This document shows positions 16,471-25,807 of a stretch of DNA of 64,000 bases, one piece after another. A program made the position numbers and the translations under genes. The notes beneath the pieces were generated by a model. That model was given only the letters and a program-made list of their open reading frames with translations, made no database searches and was not told where the DNA came from. Position 1 is the first letter of the stretch. Each line of letters begins with the position of its first letter. The DNA lies in NCBI GenBank assembly GCA_900541645.1, contig UQKQ01000001.1:248001-312000 (forward strand). The letters run 5' to 3'. The DNA comes from an uncultured Collinsella sp. (lineage in GTDB: Bacteria > Actinomycetota > Coriobacteriia > Coriobacteriales > Coriobacteriaceae).

Positions 16471-19400
16471 ATGGATCTTTCGACTTTGATGCCGCAACAA
16501 CTGCAAGTCGTCAAAACGCTCGACCGCCCGCTGTTTGTCTCGGCAGGTGCCGGCTCGGGCAAGACCTTTACCCTCACGCGCCGCATCGTCTATGCGCTCT
16601 CGCCCGAATCCGGTCCGTTTGTCGAGCATCTGGATCAGGTGCTCGCCATTACCTTTACCAAAGATGCCGCGGCCGAGATTCGCGACCGCGTGCGTCGCGC
16701 GCTTATCGAAGAGGGTATGGACGAGGAGGCCCTGACCGTCGACGATGCGTGGATCTCGACCATTCACGGCATGTGTTCGCGCATCCTGCGCGCGCATGCG
16801 TTGGAGCTGGGCATCGATCCCGAGTTCACGGTGCTTACCGATACCGATGAGCTTATGGATCAGGCTGTTGAGCATGTGCTGGCCCGAGCGACGGCGCCCG
16901 ATGCCGCCCCCGAGCTCGCCGCTTCGCTTAAAAGCCTCTACGCCTGGTATCCCATGGCAGGCGAGGGTGGCCTCTTTGGCGCCGGCACCACCATCAAGGG
17001 CCTGGTGCGTGAGCTGCTGGAGCTCTCGAGCCAGCTGCCGGGCGGTATGGACGACGTGTGCGTGGCGCGCGGCCAGGCCGATACCTCGGCACTCGCCGAT
17101 GCCTATCGTGCGGCGCTGGGCGCAAGCAAGGCCGCGACCGAGAAAGCGCAGGTGGCACTCGATGCCATCGACGCGTTTGAGGCGAGCGGCAAAACCATGG
17201 AGGATGCGGCGCGACTCATGATGTCGTGCAGCATGCCTCGGGCGAGCAAGGCGTTTCCTAAGGAGCAGGTGGAGCTGCTCAAGGCCGAGGCCGCCGATGC
17301 ATTTATCAATATCGTGCTTGCCTGCGGCGGTCCGGCGCTCGATGCGCTGGTGGGGCTTGCTCGTGCTGTGGAGGCTGAGTATCGCGCGCTGAAGGCCGGC
17401 CAGTCCGCGCTCGATAACAACGACCTACTGCGTATGGCGTACGAGGCGCTGCGCGACTATCCGGCTATTCGAGCGGCCTATGAGGGCCGCTTTAAGATGG
17501 TCATGATCGACGAGTTCCAGGATACCGACCAGATGCAGGTCGATTTGATCCGTTACCTGACGGGCGCGGGGGAGCGCGCACTGTGCACCGTAGGCGATGC
17601 GCAGCAGTCGATCTACCGCTTCCGTGGTGCCGAGGTCGAGGTGTTCCGTCGCCAGGAGCGCAAGGTGGGTTCGACGACGGCGTCCGAGACGGTCGCCACG
17701 TCCGATGCCCCCGCCGGCGAGCTCGTCAAGCTTGTACGCAACTTCCGCAGCCACGACGAGGTGCTGCGCTATGTGGCGCGCGTCTTTGACGGCGACACCG
17801 GTGGTTTGATGCAGGGGTTCTTGGATCTTGAACCGAGCGACGAACGCGAGGACAAGCTCAAGGCGAAGGCATCGCGCCGCCAGGCGATCTTCGTTGCCGG
17901 TGACAGTACGCAGGAGCGAACGCAGGCGAAAGCTCGTGCGATTGCGGAGCGATTCCAAGCACTCGTTAAAGCGGGCCAGCCCCAGGGCAGCATGGTCCTG
18001 CTGCTGGGCCGCATGACCAACGCCGATGTCTATGCGCAGGCCTTCCGCGACCAGGGGCTCGACTGCGTCATCGCGGGCGGCTCGGTCTTTGCCCAGGCTG
18101 CCGAGGTCCAAACGGTGCGTGCTCTGGTGTGCGCGCTTGCTAACCCGGCCGATACGGCGCAGGGTCTTATGCCGCTGCTGGCCTCGCCGATGTTTGCGCT
18201 CGGCGGTCAGGAGTTCCTGGCGCTGGCGACCAAGCTGGACGACCAGACGGGGGAGACCTCGCGCCGCAACATCGACGTGGGCATCATGAGCGATTGCGAT
18301 GTGCCGGGGCTGCGGGATCTGCCGCTGCTGACGCGCGCCCGCGAGGTGCTGCGCTATGCGCTTCGTCGCGTGGGGCGCGATTCGTTCGCCGCCATCGCGC
18401 GCGATACTGTCAACGCCTCCGGCTGGTTTGTGCGTCTGGCGCAGCGTGGTCCCGAGGGCAAGGCCATCGCCGCCAACGTGCTCAAGGCGCTCGACGCCGT
18501 GGCCGAGGCAGAGGCCGAGCTCGGCAATTCTCCGCGCTCCATCGCGCTCGCCTTCGACCGCTTCTTGGCGGGCAAGGAGGCCCCGGGCGCGCTCAACGAG
18601 GAGGGCGACGGCGCGGTGCGCATCATGACGGTGCATGCGTCCAAGGGTCTGGAGTATCCGGTCGTAGCGGTTGCCGAGTGTTTTGGCGTGCGCAAATCGT
18701 CCGGTGCGGCTCAGATGGGGCGTGTCGAGGGCGGAGCGCAGGTCGTGGCGCTGCCGGCACGCTTCGACGGCGTTAAACTCGCGGACGGCACGTTCGTGAA
18801 GGGCGATGACGTCAAAAAGCAGTTTGAGCACGCGTTTAAGGGCAAGGGCATGTCGCTGTGGCTGCCGCCAGAGCTCATGGAGGACGTCTGTGCGACGGGC
18901 TCTCCCGCCGAGGCATTTGCCCGCCTGCGTAACGACGACCTGCAGCTTTCGCTCGAGGAGCGGGCTCGCTTGCTCTATGTCGCCATGACGCGTGCGCGAG
19001 AGCTGGTCATTCTGGCGATGGATGCCGGCGTGAGCCGCGGCAAGGTGACGGCGCCGACCTTCGACGTCGAGACCGATCTGACCTATGACGTGCTGCGTCG
19101 TATTCTGCCTACCGACGCTCTGGACATGCCGCAGCTCGATGCCGACCGCCTGGTGTTCGACAACTCCAAGCCGGGCGACTACGAGCTCATTTCGCTTTCG
19201 GACTTTACCTTTGGCGAGCAGGCGTTTGAGGCCAACGCTTCGCTGGATGCCGAGGGCAGGCTTGTCCGCGGCGATGCGGAGCCGGAGGGCGCCGGTGCGG
19301 ATGCCCGCGCCGCCGTTCCCGGCCCTGCCGACCCCGAGCCCGATGCGTTTGAGCTCGTGTATCCCCAGACGGTGGGCGTGCGCATGGGCGCCTGCCCGTA

Positions 19401-20094
19401 TCCGGCGCGCGATTCGTACAGCTACTCGTCAATTGCCGCGGCGCTGCATGCCGAGTCCGAGGACCGTGCCGCCGAGGCACACACGCCCATGGACGAGGCC
19501 GGCGATGATGCGGAGTCGGATGGTTCCGAGATGACGGATGCAGGCGTGGCCGCCGTTGAGCCCGCCGGCAACCCCATGGCGCTGGGCTCGGCGTTCCATG
19601 CCGCCTGCCAGTGGCTGATCGAGATGGGTGCCGATGCGCTGCCCGCTGAGCGTGCCGATGCGCTGGCGCGCCTGTGGTGCCTGACGCCGGAGCAGCGCGA
19701 ACGCTTCGACGTTGCCCTGGACCGCTGGCTCAAGTCGGCGGTCCGTGCCGAGCTGCTTGCCTGGCCGTGCATCCGTGCCGAGGTGCCGTTCTTCTCGCTG
19801 GGCTGCGAGGACGAGGACATCGCCCGCTACGGTGCATATGCCGAGGGCGCCATCGACGCCTTGGCGACGAACCCGGCGGATTCGTCACGCGCGCTGGTCA
19901 TCGACTACAAGACGGGCGGCACACCGGACGAGACGCCGGAACAGCTGCGGGAGAAGCACGCCCTGCAGGCGCGCGTCTACGCCGATGTTCTGCACAAGGC
20001 GGGCTTTGAGGCCGTGACCGTCAAGTTCGTCCGCGCGGAGCAGGTCGACCCCGCCAACCCCTGCGAGCCCCAAGTGGTCACCTACAACCTTTAG
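16471..20094 (+). CDS. addA: AddA-type UvrD helicase/nuclease
   Basis: A 1207-residue superfamily 1 helicase fused to a nuclease, the main motor of AddAB-type recombination. Walker A is SAGAGSGKT (residues 24-32), Walker B is DEFQDTDQ (about 347-354), a GDAQQSIYRFRGAE motif follows, and helicase motif V/VI regions appear as VHASKGLEYPVV and LLYVAMTRARE. The C-terminal nuclease has VIDYKTGG near 1143-1150 and Gln/Tyr residues in LQARVYADVL. AAGGAGG (16452-16458) serves the start at 16471. It forms an operon with the AddB-like gene and ends at a strong terminator. I use addA because domain order and neighbour fit; the partner is atypical. Confidence 0.92.
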   Translation: MDLSTLMPQQLQVVKTLDRPLFVSAGAGSGKTFTLTRRIVYALSPESGPFVEHLDQVLAITFTKDAAAEIRDRVRRALIEEGMDEEALTVDDAWISTIHGMCSRILRAHALELGIDPEFTVLTDTDELMDQAVEHVLARATAPDAAPELAASLKSLYAWYPMAGEGGLFGAGTTIKGLVRELLELSSQLPGGMDDVCVARGQADTSALADAYRAALGASKAATEKAQVALDAIDAFEASGKTMEDAARLMMSCSMPRASKAFPKEQVELLKAEAADAFINIVLACGGPALDALVGLARAVEAEYRALKAGQSALDNNDLLRMAYEALRDYPAIRAAYEGRFKMVMIDEFQDTDQMQVDLIRYLTGAGERALCTVGDAQQSIYRFRGAEVEVFRRQERKVGSTTASETVATSDAPAGELVKLVRNFRSHDEVLRYVARVFDGDTGGLMQGFLDLEPSDEREDKLKAKASRRQAIFVAGDSTQERTQAKARAIAERFQALVKAGQPQGSMVLLLGRMTNADVYAQAFRDQGLDCVIAGGSVFAQAAEVQTVRALVCALANPADTAQGLMPLLASPMFALGGQEFLALATKLDDQTGETSRRNIDVGIMSDCDVPGLRDLPLLTRAREVLRYALRRVGRDSFAAIARDTVNASGWFVRLAQRGPEGKAIAANVLKALDAVAEAEAELGNSPRSIALAFDRFLAGKEAPGALNEEGDGAVRIMTVHASKGLEYPVVAVAECFGVRKSSGAAQMGRVEGGAQVVALPARFDGVKLADGTFVKGDDVKKQFEHAFKGKGMSLWLPPELMEDVCATGSPAEAFARLRNDDLQLSLEERARLLYVAMTRARELVILAMDAGVSRGKVTAPTFDVETDLTYDVLRRILPTDALDMPQLDADRLVFDNSKPGDYELISLSDFTFGEQAFEANASLDAEGRLVRGDAEPEGAGADARAAVPGPADPEPDAFELVYPQTVGVRMGACPYPARDSYSYSSIAAALHAESEDRAAEAHTPMDEAGDDAESDGSEMTDAGVAAVEPAGNPMALGSAFHAACQWLIEMGADALPAERADALARLWCLTPEQRERFDVALDRWLKSAVRAELLAWPCIRAEVPFFSLGCEDEDIARYGAYAEGAIDALATNPADSSRALVIDYKTGGTPDETPEQLREKHALQARVYADVLHKAGFEAVTVKFVRAEQVDPANPCEPQVVTYNL

Positions 20095-20105
20095 CCCTCA
20101 ACAAC

Positions 20106-20145
20106 CTGCGGTGGAATCCCTATCGATTCCACCGCAGTCTTTTTG
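20106..20145 (+). terminator. Rho-independent terminator after addA
   Basis: CTGCGGTGGAATC (20106-20118) and GATTCCACCGCAG (20125-20137) form a perfect 13-bp stem followed by TCTTTTT. Confidence 0.92.
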
Positions 20146-20287
20146 GGACGGGGCTTTTTTAGCTACTTTGGGCAAACCCACGCGGCCGCCCCGGATAAAG
20201 CCCTCAATCGTCCAAATAGCACCGCAACGCATGGGAGAGCCTGGGACGGTACAATAGCTCGAACGGTTCAAACGAATAAGGAGCCAT

Positions 20288-20539
20288 ATGCAGCTCACCA
20301 AAACGCTTGGGGTGACGCCGGAGGAGCTTTTTGACGCCCTAGCGGGGTCCATCATGCAGGATATCGAAAACGCCACGGGCAAGCGCTCCAGCCGCAACAG
20401 GCTCAACGGCAATAAGTACGAGAAGCGTGCCCAGGCCGCAAAAAGGCAAGGTAGCTCTTCATCGGAAACTGTGAACACTTCAGGCTTCGAGTCAGTAGCG
20501 AGCGGCCCGACAAAAGTAGTTGATGGAAGTGCCAAATGA
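20288..20539 (+). CDS. Truncated DUF3284-like small protein
   Basis: An 83-residue ORF. The first half (MQLTKTLGVTPEELFDALAG, then DIENATGK and NKYEKRAQ) resembles the N-terminus of DUF3284 proteins, which usually exceed 130 residues and often sit near beta-glucoside PTS genes. After about residue 57 the sequence turns Ser/Thr-rich (GSSSSETVNTSGFESVASG) with no resemblance to the family, so the domain appears cut and replaced. The change coincides with a drop in G+C content. The stop overlaps the start of the next gene as ATGA, which would couple their translation. A TACAAT hexamer (20250-20255) could be the -10 element. Function unknown; it may be a remnant kept as a leader peptide. Confidence 0.55.
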   Translation: MQLTKTLGVTPEELFDALAGSIMQDIENATGKRSSRNRLNGNKYEKRAQAAKRQGSSSSETVNTSGFESVASGPTKVVDGSAK

Positions 20540-21735
20540 ATAAGAATGCCGCTACGCAACTGCACATCTATTCCGCCTTTTTCGTTCTCGCGGGATTTGT
20601 TTTAAATCGGGGAGTGTTTCTACTTTTCCTTGCGGAGAAAGGAATGTCTGTCACGGAAATCGCGCTTTATCAAGCCCTGTTTAACATTACAACGGTCGTC
20701 CTCGAGCTGCCAACAGGGCTGATAGGCGATTTCTTTGGAAAGAAGTTTTCGATTCAAGTGGGCGTGCTGCTGCTTTTCTTCCATACGGCTGGCATGCTGT
20801 TGCTCTCAGGTCCCTTTCTTGTCGTGCTTTCCCTTGTTGAGGCACTCGCCTACTCCCTTCAATCGGGATCCGAACAAGCACTTTTATATGAAATTGCCCG
20901 GAATGCCGGTCAAGGAGAGCGTTTCCTCACCATCAACGCTCGGCTGCTTGCCGCGCAATCAATCGCTACGGGAATGGCGATTGTGCTCGGATCTTTCATT
21001 GCCCAAGTATCTTGGAGCGCCCTCTACGTATGTGTCTCCGTTTTCTATCTCCTGCAGCTTTTCCTTCTGTATCCCATTGAGAGGACGGAAGCGACCCGTT
21101 CTGAAAGCTCTGAAAAGGGAAGGTTTGACGCGGCCAAGATGTTCAGACGCGAAACCTGGCGTGTTGGAGAATCCGCTTTTGCGGTATTGCTTCTTCTAAT
21201 CGGCACAAGCATGCTCGATGGATTCTATGGGAGTTATTACAACTTGAATCAGTTGGTATTCGACGCATTTGATGCTCCCGTCTCCATAATAGGAATCTTT
21301 TTCGGTGCATCCTATGCAGTAAATGCGACGGCCTACATTGCAGCAGATTTCTTCTCATTGCGTTTCGGGAAAAGAAATACCATGCTCGGCTCGATGCTAA
21401 TCGAGGCTGGCCTTTTCATGATTCTTCCGTGGTTCGCTTCAAATCCGCTGTGTTTGTTTGGCCTTAGCATGGTGCTTTGTTTTCTCCCAGAAGTGGTGTA
21501 CATCACTTCGGAAAACTTAATCCAAGACGCGATAGCGGACGATCTCCGCGCGACGATCCTTTCCGTCGCGTCTCTGGTAAGGGCTCTCTTTTCTGCAGTG
21601 TTTTTCTCCATATTTGGACATGTGTTGGGGTTATATCCCATTCAGATAGCGCTCGGTATTATTGGTGCAATCGCGATAGCAATTACCGCCGTTGTTTCAT
21701 TAAAAATGGTTGGAATACAGGTCTCCAAGAATTGA
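20536..21735 (+). CDS. MFS transporter, probably horizontally acquired
   Basis: A 399-residue major facilitator superfamily protein with about 12 membrane segments. The cytoplasmic loop after helix 2 reads GLIGDFFGKKFSI, a variant of the MFS motif A, and a second such loop is ADFFSLRFGKRNTM. The substrate cannot be inferred; the general shape (LELPTGLIGD) resembles drug or small-molecule efflux members. Base composition is visibly lower in G+C than the flanking addA and dnaE genes, and codon choice is less G/C-biased at third positions, which suggests recent transfer. The start overlaps the preceding stop (ATGA). Confidence 0.85.
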   Translation: MNKNAATQLHIYSAFFVLAGFVLNRGVFLLFLAEKGMSVTEIALYQALFNITTVVLELPTGLIGDFFGKKFSIQVGVLLLFFHTAGMLLLSGPFLVVLSLVEALAYSLQSGSEQALLYEIARNAGQGERFLTINARLLAAQSIATGMAIVLGSFIAQVSWSALYVCVSVFYLLQLFLLYPIERTEATRSESSEKGRFDAAKMFRRETWRVGESAFAVLLLLIGTSMLDGFYGSYYNLNQLVFDAFDAPVSIIGIFFGASYAVNATAYIAADFFSLRFGKRNTMLGSMLIEAGLFMILPWFASNPLCLFGLSMVLCFLPEVVYITSENLIQDAIADDLRATILSVASLVRALFSAVFFSIFGHVLGLYPIQIALGIIGAIAIAITAVVSLKMVGIQVSKN

Positions 21736-21868
21736 TATATCGATTGACGAGCTATCCGAAGCGTCGAGCCTTCTTGATGGACATGACTATTCGTCACAAA
21801 TCATTCCGCGCATCGCCGGGGTTCCAGTAATACTCGATATATCTGGATGCCCTCATTCCCCTTTTTGA
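21710..21868 (+). pseudogene. Possible small ORF or gene remnant
   Basis: A 52-codon frame that overlaps the end of the MFS gene by 26 bases and runs to TGA at 21866-21868. From a TTG it reads SIDELSEASSLLDGHDYSSQ and then PRIAGVPVILDISG, which looks protein-like, but there is no good start or ribosome binding site. It could be the tail of a gene brought in with the MFS gene. I do not recognise a family. Confidence 0.25.
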
Positions 21869-21975
21869 AGGTCCCAAATTGACTACCCGTGTTGGTTTGG
21901 CTAGGTTCGGGCGCTGTCCGTGCCGTGGGGTAAAATCGTTCAGTCAGAACACGAACCCGCATCGGAGCTCATCAC

Positions 21976-24900
21976 ATGGCATTCGTCCATCTGCACAATC
22001 ACACTGTTTTCTCCATGCTCGACGGCGCAACCCGTATCCAGGATATGGTCAATCGTGCCGTTGAGCTGGGCATGCCCGCCGTGGCCATTACCGACCACGG
22101 CTACATGTATGGCGTACCCGACCTGGCGCTGGCCTGCGACGCCGTCAACCACAACACGCCCGAGTACAAAACCTGGAGCCACGACAAGGCCTTCTTGGAA
22201 AAGGACCGCCGCGACGAGCTGGTGGAGCCCGATCCCGAGTCCAGCCCGCGCGAGCATGCCCAGTATGTGAAGGACATGGCCATGTGGGACGAGAAGGGCA
22301 ACATCGACGAGCTCAAGCCGCCTCTGGTCATCAAGCCCATCTTTGGCTGCGAGGTCTACTTTACGCCGGACGAGACGCTTGCCCGCGACCATAAGCCCGA
22401 GCTCTACCACATGATCCTTCTGGCCAAGGACCAGGAGGGATACGTCAACCTGATGCAGACGGTCTCCGAGGCCGCCGTGCAGGGCTTTTACTATAAGCCG
22501 CGCGTGACGCTCGACAACCTGCGCCGCCACGCCAAGGGCATGATCTGCACGAGCGCCTGCATCGCGGGCATCATCCCCAAATACATCGACCGCGGTGACA
22601 TGGAGGGCGCCATCAAGTGGGCCGAGACCTTCCGCGATACCTTCGAACCCGGCGACTTTTACATCGAGATCCAGGAACACGGCATCACTACCGACAATGG
22701 TCTGACCGACGAGCAGATGGACCGTACGCTCATCGATATCGCCAAGCAGGTGGGCGTCAAGGTCATCGCCACCAACGACTTCCACTACCTGCGCCGCGAG
22801 GACGCGCCCGTGCAGGACGTCATCATGTGCATTGGCATGAACGCCAAGGTCGACGACCCTAACCGCATGCGCATGACTGGCTCGGAGTTTTACATGAAGA
22901 CCGAGGAGGAGATGCGGGCGATGTTCCCGTATTGCCCCGAGGCCTGCGACAACACGCTCGAGATCGCCGACAAGTGCTACGTTGAGCTGGACTGGGACTC
23001 CATCATCCTGCCGCGCTTCCCGCTGCTCGATCCCGGCGAGACGCACGAGAGCCAGTTCCGCCGCGAGTGCGAGAAGGGCCTGCGCCAGCACTACGGCGAC
23101 GACTGGGCCACGCGCGAGATTGGTGGCGTCAACATCAAAGAGCGCTTTGAGTACGAATACAAAGTCATCTGCGACAAGGGCTTTGCCGCCTACTTCTTGA
23201 TTGTTGCCGAGTACGTGCAATGGGCCAAGGACAACGGCATCGGCGTCGGCCCCGGCCGTGGCTCGGCCGCCGGCGCTATCGTCGCCTACGCCATGAACAT
23301 CACCGCGTTCGACCCGCTCGAGAACGGTCTGATGTTCGAGAGGTTCCTGTCCCCGCAGCGTACCGAGATGCCCGATATCGATATGGACTTCGACGATGAG
23401 CGGCGCCTCGAGGTCGTGGAGCACGTTCGCCAGCTCTACGGCCCCGAGAAGGTCACCCACGTCATCACCTACTCGACCATTAAGGCCAAGCAGGCCATCA
23501 ACGACGCTGCGCGCGTCCTGGACTACCCGGTCTACATGGGCCAGCGTCTGTCCAAGATGGTCTCGAGCGACCCCAAGGTCAAGCTCAAGCAGGTGCTCGA
23601 AAAGCAACCCGGCAAAGAGGATCTGTTTAACCCCGATTTTGCCGAGGCCTATAAAAAGGACGACGACGCCCGCCGCATCATCGACACGGCGCTCTCGATT
23701 GAGGGCCTTACCCGTGGCGAGGGTGTGCACGCGTGCGCCGTTCTGATCTGCCGCGACCCCGTCAACGAGCACGTGCCCACCAAGCTCGACACCAAGGGCG
23801 GCGTCGAGATTACCCAGTACGAAGGTCATACCGTTGCCGACATGGGCCTGCTCAAGATGGACTTCTTGGGCCTGCGCACGCTGACGGTTATCTCCAAGGC
23901 CAAGGCAAACATCAAAAAGAACTTCGGCATCGACATCAAAGAGGAAGAGATTCCTTTTGACGACCCCGAGATCTTTAAGCTCATGGGTTCCGGCCACACC
24001 GCCGGCGTCTTCCAGGTCGAGTCCGCAGGCATGACGGCCACGATCAAGAACATGAAGCCCACCGAGTACAAGCACGTCGTAGCATTGATCGCCCTGTACC
24101 GCCCGGGCCCGCTGGGCGCCGGCATGGTTTCGTCCTACATCAACCGTATGAACGGCAAGGAGCCGGCGGTCTCCTACGACGACCGCCTGGACGACATCCT
24201 GGGCGAAACCTACGGCACCATGGTCTACCAGGAGCAGGTTATGCTCATCTCCGTCGAGATGTGCGGCTTCTCCAAGGGCGAATCGGACTCGCGTATCCGT
24301 AAGCCCGTGGCTAAGAAGAAAATCAAGCTGCTCACGTCGACGGTGCTCCACTGGGAGGATGGCTCCGACGAGACCACCTACGACCACTGGATGAACGGCG
24401 CCATCAAGAACAACTATACGCGCGAGGTCGCCCAGAAGATTTGGGACGATGTTCTCGAGTTCGCGTCCTACGCCTTCAACAAGTCGCACTCCGCCGGCTA
24501 CGCCATTCTGGTTATGCAGACGGCGTGGCTCAAGGCGCACTATCCGCACGAGTACATGGCGGCCGTTCTGACGTCCTATACGGGCAAGACCGACAAGATC
24601 GTGCACTACGTCTCGGCATGCCGTCACGACGGCATCCCCGTGCTGTCGCCAGATGTCAACGAGTCCGGTACCGAGTTCACGGCTACCAAGGAGGGCGTGC
24701 GCTTTGGTCTGGCCGGCATCCGCGGCGTGGGCACCGGCGTGGCGCAGGCGATTATCGCCGAGCGCGAGGCGGGCGGCCCGTTTAAGACGCTGCACGACTT
24801 TGTCGAGCGCGTGGACTCGAGCCAGGCCAACCGCCGCGTGATCGAATCGCTCATCAAGGCAGGCGCCTTCGACTCCACGGGGTATCCGCGTCGCCAGATG

Positions 24901-25779
24901 ATGCACTTTGTGGACAAGAACAACCCCGAGAACATCATCGATGCCGCGGTAAAGCGCCAGAAGGATCGCGCGAGCGGCCAGACGTCGTTCTTCGATATGT
25001 TTGGCGACGTTGAGGGCTCGGGCTTTGAGGTGAGCGTGCCCGATCCGGATGGCCAGGAATGGGACCGCCACCTCAAGTTGAGTCAGGAGAAGGAGGTTCT
25101 GGGCATCTATGTCTCGGACCACCCGCTGCGCCCGTTTGAGTATGCACTAGCCAAGGCGCGTGACTTCTCGTTCTCGCAGATCGACACCGGCTACGAAGTT
25201 CAGAATCCTACGGGCGGCACCATCAACCAGGAAATTCCCGAGGGCAAGGCGCTGTGGTGGGCCGGCATGGTCTCGAGCGTGTCCAAGCGCGTGACCAAAA
25301 ACGGTGACCCCATGGGCATCGTGCAGCTCGAGGACATGGAAGGCGAGGCCACCGTCGTCGTGTTCCCCAAGACCTACAAGGAGGCCGAGGGGTACCTGTA
25401 CGGCGAGGTCGATCCCGAGACCGGCGCGCAGCTGTCCGATGCCTTTGTGCGCATTAAGGGCAAGCTCGAGCGCTCGGACCGCGGCGACCAGATTATCGCG
25501 CAGGAGATCGTGCCGCTCGAGCTTAACGAGGAGAACAACAAGCCCAAGGTGTTTGAGGTCATGGTGCCCAACAGCCGCTTTAGCCAGGGCAATATGGCGC
25601 GTCTTGCCACGGTGCTTACCGCCAACCCGGGCGGCGACCGCGTGGAGATCTTTATCGAGCAGGTGGACGGGCGCGTGCTACGTGCCGAGGTGCCGGCCAA
25701 GGTCAACGCGCGCTCGATTCCGCTGCTGGCCGAGGCAAAGGCGATTGTGGGTAACCAGGGTCGCGTGACGGTTATCTAA
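21976..25779 (+). CDS. dnaE: DNA polymerase III subunit alpha
   Basis: The replicative polymerase catalytic subunit, 1267 residues, longer than the roughly 1160-1180 common for DnaE. It starts with the PHP domain (FVHLHNHTVFSMLDG), continues to the polymerase core with GPGRGSAAGAIVAYA and the catalytic aspartates in PDIDMDFDDERR (about 466-477), then the helix-hairpin-helix and an OB-fold tail. Two insertions explain the length: about 50 residues near 55-110 (including RRDELVEPDPESSPRE) and an altered stretch after GFSKGESDSRIRKPVAKKK, where most DnaEs read LRRAMGKKK. The ATG at 21976 has only a modest GGAG upstream. The SNF2 helicase follows after 28 bases, probably in one operon. Confidence 0.96.
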   Translation: MAFVHLHNHTVFSMLDGATRIQDMVNRAVELGMPAVAITDHGYMYGVPDLALACDAVNHNTPEYKTWSHDKAFLEKDRRDELVEPDPESSPREHAQYVKDMAMWDEKGNIDELKPPLVIKPIFGCEVYFTPDETLARDHKPELYHMILLAKDQEGYVNLMQTVSEAAVQGFYYKPRVTLDNLRRHAKGMICTSACIAGIIPKYIDRGDMEGAIKWAETFRDTFEPGDFYIEIQEHGITTDNGLTDEQMDRTLIDIAKQVGVKVIATNDFHYLRREDAPVQDVIMCIGMNAKVDDPNRMRMTGSEFYMKTEEEMRAMFPYCPEACDNTLEIADKCYVELDWDSIILPRFPLLDPGETHESQFRRECEKGLRQHYGDDWATREIGGVNIKERFEYEYKVICDKGFAAYFLIVAEYVQWAKDNGIGVGPGRGSAAGAIVAYAMNITAFDPLENGLMFERFLSPQRTEMPDIDMDFDDERRLEVVEHVRQLYGPEKVTHVITYSTIKAKQAINDAARVLDYPVYMGQRLSKMVSSDPKVKLKQVLEKQPGKEDLFNPDFAEAYKKDDDARRIIDTALSIEGLTRGEGVHACAVLICRDPVNEHVPTKLDTKGGVEITQYEGHTVADMGLLKMDFLGLRTLTVISKAKANIKKNFGIDIKEEEIPFDDPEIFKLMGSGHTAGVFQVESAGMTATIKNMKPTEYKHVVALIALYRPGPLGAGMVSSYINRMNGKEPAVSYDDRLDDILGETYGTMVYQEQVMLISVEMCGFSKGESDSRIRKPVAKKKIKLLTSTVLHWEDGSDETTYDHWMNGAIKNNYTREVAQKIWDDVLEFASYAFNKSHSAGYAILVMQTAWLKAHYPHEYMAAVLTSYTGKTDKIVHYVSACRHDGIPVLSPDVNESGTEFTATKEGVRFGLAGIRGVGTGVAQAIIAEREAGGPFKTLHDFVERVDSSQANRRVIESLIKAGAFDSTGYPRRQMMHFVDKNNPENIIDAAVKRQKDRASGQTSFFDMFGDVEGSGFEVSVPDPDGQEWDRHLKLSQEKEVLGIYVSDHPLRPFEYALAKARDFSFSQIDTGYEVQNPTGGTINQEIPEGKALWWAGMVSSVSKRVTKNGDPMGIVQLEDMEGEATVVVFPKTYKEAEGYLYGEVDPETGAQLSDAFVRIKGKLERSDRGDQIIAQEIVPLELNEENNKPKVFEVMVPNSRFSQGNMARLATVLTANPGGDRVEIFIEQVDGRVLRAEVPAKVNARSIPLLAEAKAIVGNQGRVTVI

Positions 25780-25807
25780 GCTACCCCGGGTGAGATTGGA
25801 GGAAGTG

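Noticed and set aside
17425..18831. A 468-codon open frame antisense to addA
   Set aside because: Shadow of the addA frame with the same compositional bias; no start signal or domain.
20098..20565. A 155-codon minus-strand ORF opposite the DUF3284-like gene
   Set aside because: It runs through the addA terminator and has no start signal; the plus-strand frame fits a known family better.
24280..24480. A possible intein in DnaE to explain the extra length
   Set aside because: No splice-junction Cys/Ser start and no His-Asn end motif; the extra residues are spread over two short insertions.
21940..25122. A 1060-codon open frame antisense to dnaE
   Set aside because: It mirrors the codon periodicity of a high-G+C gene. 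The translation is rich in Val, Leu, Gly, His and Asp repeats, has no known domain and no ribosome binding site.
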